Positions 1 through 6,152 of a DNA stretch of 6,152 bases are shown in pieces; position 1 is the stretch's first letter; each line of letters begins with the position of its first letter. Made by a program: the position numbers and the translations under genes. The notes under the pieces are model-generated. The model was not told the origin of the DNA and searched no databases. It saw only the letters and a list, made by a program, of their open reading frames with translations. This DNA comes from Kordiimonadaceae bacterium (GTDB lineage Bacteria > Pseudomonadota > Alphaproteobacteria > Sphingomonadales > Kordiimonadaceae): the NCBI GenBank assembly GCA_014238195.1, contig JABABO010000013.1, positions 1 to 6,152 on the forward strand, read 5' to 3'.

Positions 1-2350
1 CCATATGTTCCCAAGTCCAAGCCGAAGATTTATAGTAATCTTGGAACGTGTTCAGCGTAACTACGAGGGGGCCTTGATTACCGCTCGGTCGTAATCGTGT
101 ATCGACTTCAAATAAACGCCCTTCGGGGGTCAGTGCCGTTATTGCAGTGATAATATTTTGACCTAGCCGAGAGAAATACTGGCTTGGAGGCAAGGGCTTT
201 TTGCCATTAGAGTGACTATGCATATCCACGCAGTCATATAAAAACACGATATCCAGATCAGATGTATGCGTGAGTTCATATCCGCCGTATTTACCCATAG
301 CTAGAATGGCAATTCCACCATCAGGGAAACTCCCATGACGACGGGCGAATTCTTTGGTGGTTTCTGGCACTAAGCATTGGATAGAAACGTCGGCAAGACG
401 GGTCATTGCTTCGCCGCATTCACTGACGCTTGCGATAGATTCGAGTAAGTGCACGCCTATGCGAAATTTATAATCAGAAACAAAATGGCGGACACTCGCC
501 AAAACATCTTGATAGTCTTCAGCACGCGCAAAAACATTCCTTAAATCAGTTGCTAGGGTATCTAGGTCCTCCACAGGGGCATAAAATCCAGGTTCTAAGA
601 CATTTTCCCATAAATCCGGCGACTTAGAGAGCGTATCTGCAAGAGCTGGTGCCAGTCCCATTATGCGCGCTAACAGTTTGAATAAATTGGGATTGGCTTG
701 CAGCATTGAAAAAAGCTGAACACCCGCAGGTAATTTTGATAAAAAACTATCAAATTTCATGAGCGCTTCATCTGGTTTATCCATATCAGCAAAGGCTTTT
801 AACAGTGTGGGCAACATGGAATCTAAAAGGCCCTTGGCGCGCTTCGTGCGCAGCGCACGGTATCGACCACGTCGCCATCCTTCAATAAGTGTTCGTATGC
901 TGCCCGCATTTTGAAAGCCAAGCGATGTGAGAGTTGTAAGAAGTTCGCTTTCTTGAAATCCACTCGCTAACCCGCTTTCTACATCGGGTAGCAAGCTATC
1001 ATAATGTATTTTAACAATCTGCGCATGGTGACTAATGATGCTTTTTAAGTCCTCAATTCGTTCAAACCCCATAAAATTAGCGATGCGATGTAGGGCTATT
1101 TGATCGGTTGGCAGGGTGTGAGTTTGTTCATCATTTATCATTTGTAAACGGTGTTCTAAGGTGCGCCAAAATTCATAAGCTTTGTCTAGGTCATTTAAGG
1201 TTTTGCTATCTATTAACCCTTCGATCACCATGTTTTCTAGGGCCTGAATAGTTTGCTTTACTTGTAAGCTAGGATGTCGTCCCCCGAATAATAATTGGTT
1301 GACTTGGGCAAAAAATTCTATTTCGCGAATGCCGCCTTGGCCAAGTTTTACATCGAAGCCTTCGAATGTTATTTCATTTTGCCCATAGTGACGGTTGATT
1401 TGATTTTTTATTGCTGCGATGTCTTTTAGGGCAGCATAGTCCATACTGCGCCGCCAAACCCATTGGTTTATCATTTTCATAAACGTGTCACCCGCCGTAA
1501 AATCACCTGCAATAATGCGGGCTTTAATCATTGCGGAACGCTCCCAGTTTACGGCCATTGCATGATAGTAATTTTCGGCGGCACTCACATTTATGGCAAT
1601 AGGTGTGGCCCCAGGGTCGGGCCGTAATCTTAAATCAGTGCGAAAAACATAACCATGCATGGTACGCTGATCCAAGATTTGCACAAGCTTTTGAGTAATT
1701 TTAATATAGCACTCAGACAGGCTACCACGCCCAAGATATTCCGTTCTATCAGGGTCGAAAAAAATTATTAAATCAATATCCGAAGAGTAATTCAATTCTG
1801 CCGCCCCGTGCTTTCCCATGCCAAGGACAAAATACCCTGATTTTTGGGTGAGTGCATTGGTCACAGGTTCAGGCGCACCGTTAGGCCAAGGAATATCACC
1901 CTTGGTCATTGCTTCATGCATCAGGTGGCTAAGGGCAACAGTCACAGCATAATCAGCAAATTTTGTGAGCGCGTGCGTGACATCATAAAGCGACCACCAA
2001 CCAGCAATATCAGCCACAGCAGTCAGTAAAGCAATTTCAGACTTTGCGATACGCAGCAAGTGCATCAGGTCTTCGGTTTTCTCACCAATGGGACGCGGTG
2101 CTGATAATGCATCGATAATTTGGTTGAAGTGTTCAGATGGATTACCACGCAATATACGCGCCGTAAATTCAGGCATACGTGTTGCACTTTGTGCAAGGTA
2201 AGGACTATTGCCAAAGATCGCGTCGGATAAAAGGCGCGCACTTGGGGCGCTTCGGTCATTTTTAAAATAACTTTCTAGATCTGCCCAAATTTCGACAGCT
2301 TTATCCTTATCGTAAGCAATGGGTAGAAGCTGTGTCGTAAAACCAGTCAT
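1..2350 (-). CDS. glnE: Bifunctional glutamine synthetase adenylyltransferase / adenylyl-removing enzyme (partial, C-terminus off the left edge)
   Basis: GlnE is a cytoplasmic enzyme that switches glutamine synthetase off by adding AMP to a tyrosine and on again by removing it, under control of PII and glutamine. The frame is open for 783 codons to the window edge. The N-terminal adenylyl-removing nucleotidyltransferase domain shows GMGKHG at residues 177-182, the metal-binding pair DID at 191-193 and RTDLRLRPDPG at 237-247. The C-terminal adenylyltransferase domain shows AMGKYGG at 684-690, DLD at 698-700 and EVDTRLRPSGNQGPL at 748-762. These spacings match the roughly 945-residue family, so about 160 residues are missing. 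The ATG at 2350-2348 is the only possible start in this region, because a TAA lies in frame two codons upstream. No good ribosome binding site precedes it. It lies 32 bp after the methyltransferase gene on the same strand, probably in one operon. In both domains the usual Leu and Arg of the GKLGxRE motif are replaced. Identity is very secure. Confidence 0.97.
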   Translation of the reverse strand, partial: MTGFTTQLLPIAYDKDKAVEIWADLESYFKNDRSAPSARLLSDAIFGNSPYLAQSATRMPEFTARILRGNPSEHFNQIIDALSAPRPIGEKTEDLMHLLRIAKSEIALLTAVADIAGWWSLYDVTHALTKFADYAVTVALSHLMHEAMTKGDIPWPNGAPEPVTNALTQKSGYFVLGMGKHGAAELNYSSDIDLIIFFDPDRTEYLGRGSLSECYIKITQKLVQILDQRTMHGYVFRTDLRLRPDPGATPIAINVSAAENYYHAMAVNWERSAMIKARIIAGDFTAGDTFMKMINQWVWRRSMDYAALKDIAAIKNQINRHYGQNEITFEGFDVKLGQGGIREIEFFAQVNQLLFGGRHPSLQVKQTIQALENMVIEGLIDSKTLNDLDKAYEFWRTLEHRLQMINDEQTHTLPTDQIALHRIANFMGFERIEDLKSIISHHAQIVKIHYDSLLPDVESGLASGFQESELLTTLTSLGFQNAGSIRTLIEGWRRGRYRALRTKRAKGLLDSMLPTLLKAFADMDKPDEALMKFDSFLSKLPAGVQLFSMLQANPNLFKLLARIMGLAPALADTLSKSPDLWENVLEPGFYAPVEDLDTLATDLRNVFARAEDYQDVLASVRHFVSDYKFRIGVHLLESIASVSECGEAMTRLADVSIQCLVPETTKEFARRHGSFPDGGIAILAMGKYGGYELTHTSDLDIVFLYDCVDMHSHSNGKKPLPPSQYFSRLGQNIITAITALTPEGRLFEVDTRLRPSGNQGPLVVTLNTFQDYYKSSAWTWEHM

Positions 2351-2361
2351 GTTTTACTCAT
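2347..2361 (-). other. Four-codon mini-ORF overlapping the glnE start (ATGA overlap)
   Basis: The minus strand reads ATGAGTAAAACATGA, encoding MSKT and a stop. Its TGA overlaps the glnE ATG as ATGA. An AGGA about 10 nt upstream of this mini-ORF is better placed for it than for glnE, where the distance is about 21 nt. Ribosomes could therefore begin here and restart at glnE. This is inference from spacing only, and the arrangement may be chance in an AT-rich gap. Confidence 0.25.
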
Positions 2362-2382
2362 AAATAAAAAGTCCTACATATT

Positions 2383-3066
2383 CTAGCAACGTTCGAATTC
2401 AACTAACTTCTGAAAAGGATGCCCGTAGTCGTGAATATGTTTCATTTTAAATCCTGTATTGAACTGTTGTAAATTTTTTATTGTGTTTGCGGTATAATGG
2501 TAAGGATCTTTTATGGAATATGAAGCTAATTGTGTTCCAAGTTTTTTCAAATAACTCCAATCGTATGCATAGGTATCTTCATCTGTTGGAAGTACAATCA
2601 TAGAGCTAAAATATTTTGCACCGATGGGCATTTTGGGACTTAAGTTATGTAAGCAGAGAGTAATAGAGTTAATCGTTAAATGAGAGAAGAGCGAGTTAGA
2701 AAATGCATAGTCTACCTCCCCATCTTCAATTACATTGAAGTCGAAATTAGTTGAAACGAATCCAACTATATTACTTATGTCAACGCCTGAAGCATCAAGC
2801 CTTTTTAGGCCAGATAAGATAGATGGTTTACTTAGGTCTTGGACATAAAACTTTTTGGGGACACCTATTTCATTTAATTTTTCACCAAGAACTATATCGC
2901 CGGCACCAATATCCAAAAACACTTTACCAGTTAAGTCTCCGCAATGTTTCTTTATCGCTGGAACTTGATAATTTGTGAGAAAAGCTCTATATTTATCGTT
3001 AGTAATTCGTGGTACTTTACCATAGTTGTTTTCTGTATAATTTTCAGTCGGTTTCATGTCAGTCAT
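2383..3066 (-). CDS. Class I SAM-dependent methyltransferase, small-molecule or sugar type
   Basis: This 227-residue protein has the order of a Rossmann-fold methyltransferase. Motif I is VFLDIGAGDIVLG at residues 49-61 and binds SAM. The acidic strand-2 end is FYVQDLSK at 73-80, with Asp77 the likely ribose contact. A motif IV-like strand is VDYAFSNSLFSHL at 118-130. The LHNLSPKMPIGAKYFSS segment at 139-155 matches the usual L-x-P-G-G-x turn before strand 5, and HDYGHPFQK lies at 212-220. The VFSxSxFTHL and GHP signatures recall methyltransferases found with exopolysaccharide, LPS or glycan genes, but no glycosyltransferase is nearby, so the substrate is unknown. The ATG at 3066 has a modest AGG about 10 nt upstream; the ATG at codon 4 is an alternative. 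The gene is more AT-rich than glnE (about 28-42% G+C in sampled lines against 45-50%), suggesting an accessory or transferred gene. It stops 32 bp before glnE. Confidence 0.88.
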   Translation of the reverse strand: MTDMKPTENYTENNYGKVPRITNDKYRAFLTNYQVPAIKKHCGDLTGKVFLDIGAGDIVLGEKLNEIGVPKKFYVQDLSKPSILSGLKRLDASGVDISNIVGFVSTNFDFNVIEDGEVDYAFSNSLFSHLTINSITLCLHNLSPKMPIGAKYFSSMIVLPTDEDTYAYDWSYLKKLGTQLASYSIKDPYHYTANTIKNLQQFNTGFKMKHIHDYGHPFQKLVEFERC

Positions 3067-3093
3067 AATTATTATACCTATTATTTAAAATAA

Positions 3094-3166
3094 AACCCTT
3101 TGGTTGTCTATAAGCAAAAAATCGTTATAATGATAATGGCATGTCAAACAGGTTTACTAAAGGGTT
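3094..3166. repeat. Imperfect inverted repeat flanking the rightward promoter
   Basis: AACCCTTT at 3094-3101 is the exact reverse complement of AAAGGGTT at 3159-3166. Extending inwards, AACCCTTTGGT and the reverse complement of ACTAAAGGGTT agree at 10 of 11 positions. The arms lie 57 bp apart and enclose both the -35 and -10 elements. Such a layout could be a pair of operator half-sites, or may be chance in a low-complexity AT-rich region. Confidence 0.35.
3104..3131 (+). promoter_or_regulatory. Sigma70-type promoter for the AsmA-like gene
   Basis: A -35-like TTGTCT at 3104-3109 is followed by a 16-bp spacer and a perfect -10 TATAAT at 3126-3131. Transcription would begin near 3138, giving a leader of about 150 nt before the TTG start at 3287. 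The -10 is perfect and the -35 matches four of six consensus bases. No extended -10 TG is present. This is the best rightward promoter in the gap; its use is inferred. Confidence 0.5.
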
Positions 3167-3188
3167 GTGACCATGCATATAGTTTGAC
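3143..3188 (+). repeat. Stem-forming inverted repeat at the 5' end of the predicted leader
   Basis: GTCAAAC at 3143-3149 and GTTTGAC at 3182-3188 are perfect 7-base complements separated by 32 nt. The left arm begins only about 5 nt after the predicted transcription start, so the mRNA could begin with this closing stem. A smaller GGT/ACC pairing (3151-3153 with 3170-3172 as computed by eye) might form inside the loop. Function is unknown; it does not match a riboswitch I recognise. Confidence 0.35.
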
Positions 3189-3237
3189 TAGAAAAGGGAT
3201 AAAAGCAAGTGCTTTGAATCCTAGCAAGGAGTTCCAT

Positions 3238-3276
3238 ATGCTACAGGCAAAACATACATGTTGCAAACTTACATAG
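3238..3276 (+). CDS. Putative 12-codon leader peptide upstream of the AsmA-like gene
   Basis: The ORF encodes MLQAKHTCCKLT. It has the best ribosome binding site in the gap: AAGGAG at 3226-3231, 6 nt before the ATG. Its TAG stop at 3274-3276 overlaps the AGGAAGG (3275-3281) that serves the downstream TTG start at 3287. This spacing suggests translational coupling, with ribosomes ending the leader and reloading on the AsmA-like gene. The paired cysteine codons are notable, but there is no run of one codon long enough to call classic attenuation. The same frame is open back to an ATG at 3130, which would give 48 codons, but that start overlaps the -10 box and has no ribosome binding site. Real translation is unproven. 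Confidence 0.35.
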   Translation: MLQAKHTCCKLT

Positions 3277-3281
3277 GAAGG
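3275..3281 (+). promoter_or_regulatory. Ribosome binding site that fixes a TTG start
   Basis: AGGAAGG ends 5 nt before the TTG at 3287. The frame is open upstream to a TGA at 3215-3217 but contains no ATG, GTG or TTG in between, so TTG 3287 is the only credible start that keeps the complete membrane anchor. Confidence 0.75.
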
Positions 3282-3286
3282 CTGAT

Positions 3287-6152
3287 TTGATAAAATCAAT
3301 ATCAGGCAAGATTTTAGTGCTGTGCACGTGGCTAGCAACGATGGTGTTATTGCTTGTGTGTGGCCTTGCAATTCGGCTTTTTATCGCTCCTATTGATCTT
3401 GGTTTTGCACAGAACACAATTATTTTTCAAACAAATACTTTATTACCAGGATGGCGGATTGAGTATGAAAACGCCTCTGCGGGTTGGGACTGGCGGTCCG
3501 TTAGACCTTGGGTTGCGCTGAATGGTGTGACGCTGATTGATCGTCGAAACCGTCTAAAAGCGCAAATTCCAGCTATTCATGTTGGTCTTTCAAGGTCCTC
3601 ACTGTATGGACAGTTTGGACTGTCGACAATTAATGTTGAAAATGCACATGTTTTGGTTTCAAACCTTGGTGCTTTCTCGGATGCAACGGACCCGAGTGGG
3701 GCTGAGGGTGGTGGTGTTTTCCGTGCGAGCGGTGTCCCTAGCCCAGCCTTTGCCAAACCAGTGACCGAAGCCTTTAATCGTTTTGGCGTAAGATTGTTAC
3801 AGTCGTCATCTAAGATTGATCGAATTTGGTTTCAAAATAGCAACGTAGAAATTGTGCGGGGTCAAAATTTGCCTTCGACACACTTTTCAATGCCCAGCTT
3901 GATGATTAGTCATGAGAATCAAGTCTTCAATTTACAGGCAAATGCTGACATTAGTTTTGCCACAATACCAACAAGTTTAACGGTTGAGGGAACGGCGGCA
4001 CCCTTTGCAGGTGATATTGCGCTTAATGTTAGTTTTAGCGATTTTATACCTGCAGCAATTGCAGGAGGTTTAAATTTACCTGAATTTGTTTCCTATATCC
4101 ATGTGCCAGTTTCTATGCAGGCTAAACTGCGATCTAAAACGGGTGTTGGCCTAGTGGGGGCTGATCTGTGGCTTGTGCTTGATCGTGGATATCTTGATCA
4201 TAAAACAGCTTATAAACAGCCAGCACCGATTGCATCGGGTATTATAGCGGCCCATTATGAGCCAGAGGTTGATTTATTTTCAATTGACCAGATTGAAATT
4301 TCCACCGGTGACCGATTGATCACTGGAGATGCGTTTCTATACTGGAGTAAAAACAGTGAGAAGCCTGGCGTACGGGCAACAATTCGCACCCCAGAACTGA
4401 CTGTCGATGAAGTAAAGGCATATTGGCCGCAGCTTTACCACGAAGATGGCAAGCCACGCGGTGCACGGGCTTGGGTTGCACAAAATATGATTGATGGTCT
4501 GACAGAAAATATACAATTCGATGTCGCCATAGCCCCAGATGGTAAAGGTGAATTTGATGAAGATAGTCCAATACGTTTGACATTTGATGCCTTAGACGTG
4601 GCAACCAATTATGTTCAGGATATGCCAACGATCGAGCATGTATACGGTAAAACGATCTTACTACAAGATAGCCTTGATATACGGGTGGACCGTGCGGAAA
4701 CATTTGGTATGCCTGTCGCACGCGCGCGTGTTTTGCTCAGCCGTTTACTCAGCAAAGAGGAAAGGCAAGGCCAATTTGATATGCAGATTAAGGCCCCACT
4801 TAATCAAATGCTGAAATCAATCGACCATGCACCCGTCAATATCGGGGAGAAAATCCAACTTGATCTGGACCGTTTTAGTGGTGAGGCTGATGCTTTGATC
4901 TCGGTTATCGTACCTTTGCAAAAAAACTTACACCCGAATGATGTGAAATTTGATGTAAAAGCGCACATTAGCGATGGTGGCTTAAGTGATATTCTAGACG
5001 GTGAAGGTCTTACACGCGGGGACATGTTTATGCATGTGCATAATGATGGTTTAACTGCAACGGGTTCAGCGGCACTGAACGGTGTGTTTGTTGATGATGT
5101 TACAATTGAAGAAAATTTTACCACGGGACGCGAAAGTGCAACAGCAGATACGACTAAAGTTGTTGCCAAAGGTCGTGTCGACGAAGTGGGATTACAAGCT
5201 TTGAAGGTTGATCTTGCTGATTACTTAGATGGGGAATTGGATTTTGCAGCTACACTGACAGGCAGAGCCTTTAAATTCACCGATATTAAGATTAATGCTG
5301 ATGCATCGGGCGACATATTAGAAGTGCCACAAGTGGGATATAAGCAGCCGTCTGGTGCGCAGTCAAACATACAAGCCCATGTTCATTTTTCAGACAATAA
5401 AGACATTGAAATCAATGATTTTTCAATTGAAGGCGATGATGTGAATGCAAATGGTTCGTTGAAGTGGAGCACAAATGATCAGAACGACAGAGTCTTTAAG
5501 GCGGATATCAATGCCCAAAAGCTTGGCTTAAACCGTGCAAAAACCAATATTGAAGGGGTAATAGGCCAGCATTTGGATATTAGGGTTGATGCAAACACAT
5601 TGGATTTAGTATCTATTTTAAACGATGATGAAAACAGTGACGGTCAAAGTACTGGTAGTGTTAATCTGCAAGTTGAGGCTGACGAAATACTGTTAATGAA
5701 CGGTGAAAAACTTTTAAGTGCGGAAATGGATGCTGTTTTTATATCTGGTGCGCCTAGCGAGGTGGCGCTAAGTGGTTTTATGGCAGGCGAAAAGGGGTTA
5801 GTAAATCTTCGCATTGACCCCGCACCTGAAGGGGAGGTTTTGCATCCGCTTTCGATAACGGCACAGGACGGTGGTGCCTTAATCCGAGGTATGGGTTTCT
5901 TCGCACATTTAAATGGTGGTGCGCTTCAACTGAATGGCCAAACGAGCGGTTGGGGTAAGCAGTTGATGATAGACGCTGAGGCTAATTTCGGTAAATCTGA
6001 GCTTGTACCCCTTAAGCTTTTGCCTACCAATATTGATAAAGGCGGCATAGAAGGTATAGACCAATATCTTGAAGATAAGCCCATGAAGTTAAATATTGTG
6101 AAAATTCCGTTTGTTTATGACAAAGGCTTGCTGGATATCACATCTATGAAAG
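3287..6152 (+). CDS. AsmA/YhdP-like protein with DUF3971-type region (partial, C-terminus off the right edge)
   Basis: The frame is open for 955 codons to the window edge. Proteins of the AsmA/YhdP/TamB superfamily are anchored in the inner membrane and extend through the periplasm as a beta-groove thought to carry phospholipids to the outer membrane. Here residues 1-8 are short and basic, residues about 9-34 form one hydrophobic helix (ILVLCTWLATMVLLLVCGLA and on), and the rest is alternating beta-type sequence rich in Asp, Gly, Thr and Asn without further membrane segments. The early part (about 45-115, with GWDWRSVRPWVALNGVTLID) matches the usual start of alphaproteobacterial DUF3971 proteins. 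The segment near residue 865 (LIRGMGFFAHLNGGALQLNG) resembles the conserved 'LLRALGxxxxxxGGxLxLxG' block of the AsmA-like C-terminal region, so perhaps 100-250 residues are missing. It starts with TTG after AGGAAGG and is read divergently from the methyltransferase gene. The subfamily is inferred by eye; the superfamily is more secure than any specific role. Confidence 0.85.
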   Translation, partial: MIKSISGKILVLCTWLATMVLLLVCGLAIRLFIAPIDLGFAQNTIIFQTNTLLPGWRIEYENASAGWDWRSVRPWVALNGVTLIDRRNRLKAQIPAIHVGLSRSSLYGQFGLSTINVENAHVLVSNLGAFSDATDPSGAEGGGVFRASGVPSPAFAKPVTEAFNRFGVRLLQSSSKIDRIWFQNSNVEIVRGQNLPSTHFSMPSLMISHENQVFNLQANADISFATIPTSLTVEGTAAPFAGDIALNVSFSDFIPAAIAGGLNLPEFVSYIHVPVSMQAKLRSKTGVGLVGADLWLVLDRGYLDHKTAYKQPAPIASGIIAAHYEPEVDLFSIDQIEISTGDRLITGDAFLYWSKNSEKPGVRATIRTPELTVDEVKAYWPQLYHEDGKPRGARAWVAQNMIDGLTENIQFDVAIAPDGKGEFDEDSPIRLTFDALDVATNYVQDMPTIEHVYGKTILLQDSLDIRVDRAETFGMPVARARVLLSRLLSKEERQGQFDMQIKAPLNQMLKSIDHAPVNIGEKIQLDLDRFSGEADALISVIVPLQKNLHPNDVKFDVKAHISDGGLSDILDGEGLTRGDMFMHVHNDGLTATGSAALNGVFVDDVTIEENFTTGRESATADTTKVVAKGRVDEVGLQALKVDLADYLDGELDFAATLTGRAFKFTDIKINADASGDILEVPQVGYKQPSGAQSNIQAHVHFSDNKDIEINDFSIEGDDVNANGSLKWSTNDQNDRVFKADINAQKLGLNRAKTNIEGVIGQHLDIRVDANTLDLVSILNDDENSDGQSTGSVNLQVEADEILLMNGEKLLSAEMDAVFISGAPSEVALSGFMAGEKGLVNLRIDPAPEGEVLHPLSITAQDGGALIRGMGFFAHLNGGALQLNGQTSGWGKQLMIDAEANFGKSELVPLKLLPTNIDKGGIEGIDQYLEDKPMKLNIVKIPFVYDKGLLDITSMK

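Larger units (their letters stand above)
3067..3286. promoter_or_regulatory. Divergent intergenic control region
   Basis: This 220-bp stretch separates the methyltransferase gene (leftward) from the AsmA-like gene (rightward). The left 70 bp are very AT-rich. For the leftward gene a TATAAT occurs on the minus strand at 3076-3071, only 4 nt before its ATG, but no convincing -35 lies 16-18 bp upstream. If used, transcription would start almost at the start codon. For the rightward gene there is a good promoter followed by a leader of about 150 nt, described separately. I see no rho-independent terminator, tRNA or known riboswitch. Confidence 0.6.

Noticed and set aside
1844..2259. Short ORFs (61 and 64 residues) inside glnE
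   Set aside because: They lie in other frames within the well-supported glnE coding sequence and show no family features.
3071..3076. Leaderless promoter (TATAAT) for the methyltransferase gene
   Set aside because: There is no -35 match 16-18 bp upstream, and TATAAT-like words are common in such AT-rich DNA. It is noted in the intergenic entry but not called as a promoter.
3130..3276. 48-codon plus-strand ORF starting at the ATG at 3130 (or 3136)
   Set aside because: Its start overlaps the -10 box, it has no ribosome binding site, and the predicted transcript begins after it. Only the last 12 codons, from the ATG at 3238, have a good ribosome binding site.
3287..3299. FNR-type binding site (TTGAT and ATCAA)
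   Set aside because: The spacer is 3 nt instead of 4 and the site lies on the start codon, downstream of the likely promoter. A role as an RNA hairpin is no less likely, so no regulator is called.
3144..3371. 75-residue minus-strand ORF across the control region and the start of the AsmA-like gene
   Set aside because: It runs against the promoter and the membrane-anchor coding sequence, resembles no family I know, and its hydrophobic stretches are explained by the opposite strand.
4320..4721. 133-residue minus-strand ORF, His- and Tyr-rich
   Set aside because: It is antisense to the AsmA-like gene, with odd composition and no recognisable domain.
4804..5169. 121-residue minus-strand ORF, Ser- and Thr-rich
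   Set aside because: It is fully antisense within the open AsmA-like frame and has the biased composition of a shadow frame.

Overview
The window reads as a stretch of proteobacterial chromosome, most likely from an alphaproteobacterium of moderate G+C. This rests on protein resemblance and layout: a full-type glnE beside a long AsmA/YhdP-like (DUF3971-type) membrane-anchored protein. G+C is about 45% in sampled lines of glnE and lower in the methyltransferase gene. I cannot name a genus from the sequence alone.

Layout from left to right. (1) Positions 1-2350, minus strand: the first 783 codons of glnE, the two-headed enzyme that adenylylates and deadenylylates glutamine synthetase. Its C-terminal end lies beyond the left edge. 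(2) Positions 2383-3066, minus strand: a 227-residue class I SAM-dependent methyltransferase, 32 bp upstream of glnE and pointing the same way, so the two are probably co-transcribed. It is clearly more AT-rich than glnE and looks like an accessory gene placed in front of a housekeeping gene. (3) Positions 3067-3286: a 220-bp divergent control region. It holds a good sigma70-type promoter facing right, an imperfect inverted repeat around that promoter, and a leader of about 150 nt with a stem-forming repeat and a 12-codon leader ORF with a strong ribosome binding site. (4) Positions 3287-6152, plus strand: the first 955 codons of an AsmA/YhdP-like protein with one N-terminal membrane anchor and a long beta-rich periplasmic part. 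Its end lies beyond the right edge.

The two large genes belong to unrelated core functions: nitrogen control (glnE) and envelope lipid homeostasis (AsmA/YhdP type). The methyltransferase resembles those found with surface-polysaccharide genes, but its substrate cannot be read from the sequence. I see no mobile element, CRISPR array, tRNA, rRNA or recognisable defence system. The most unusual part is the control region: the leader ORF ends inside the ribosome binding site of the AsmA-like gene, which itself starts with TTG inside a small palindrome. I did not find strong evidence of a wholly new system.
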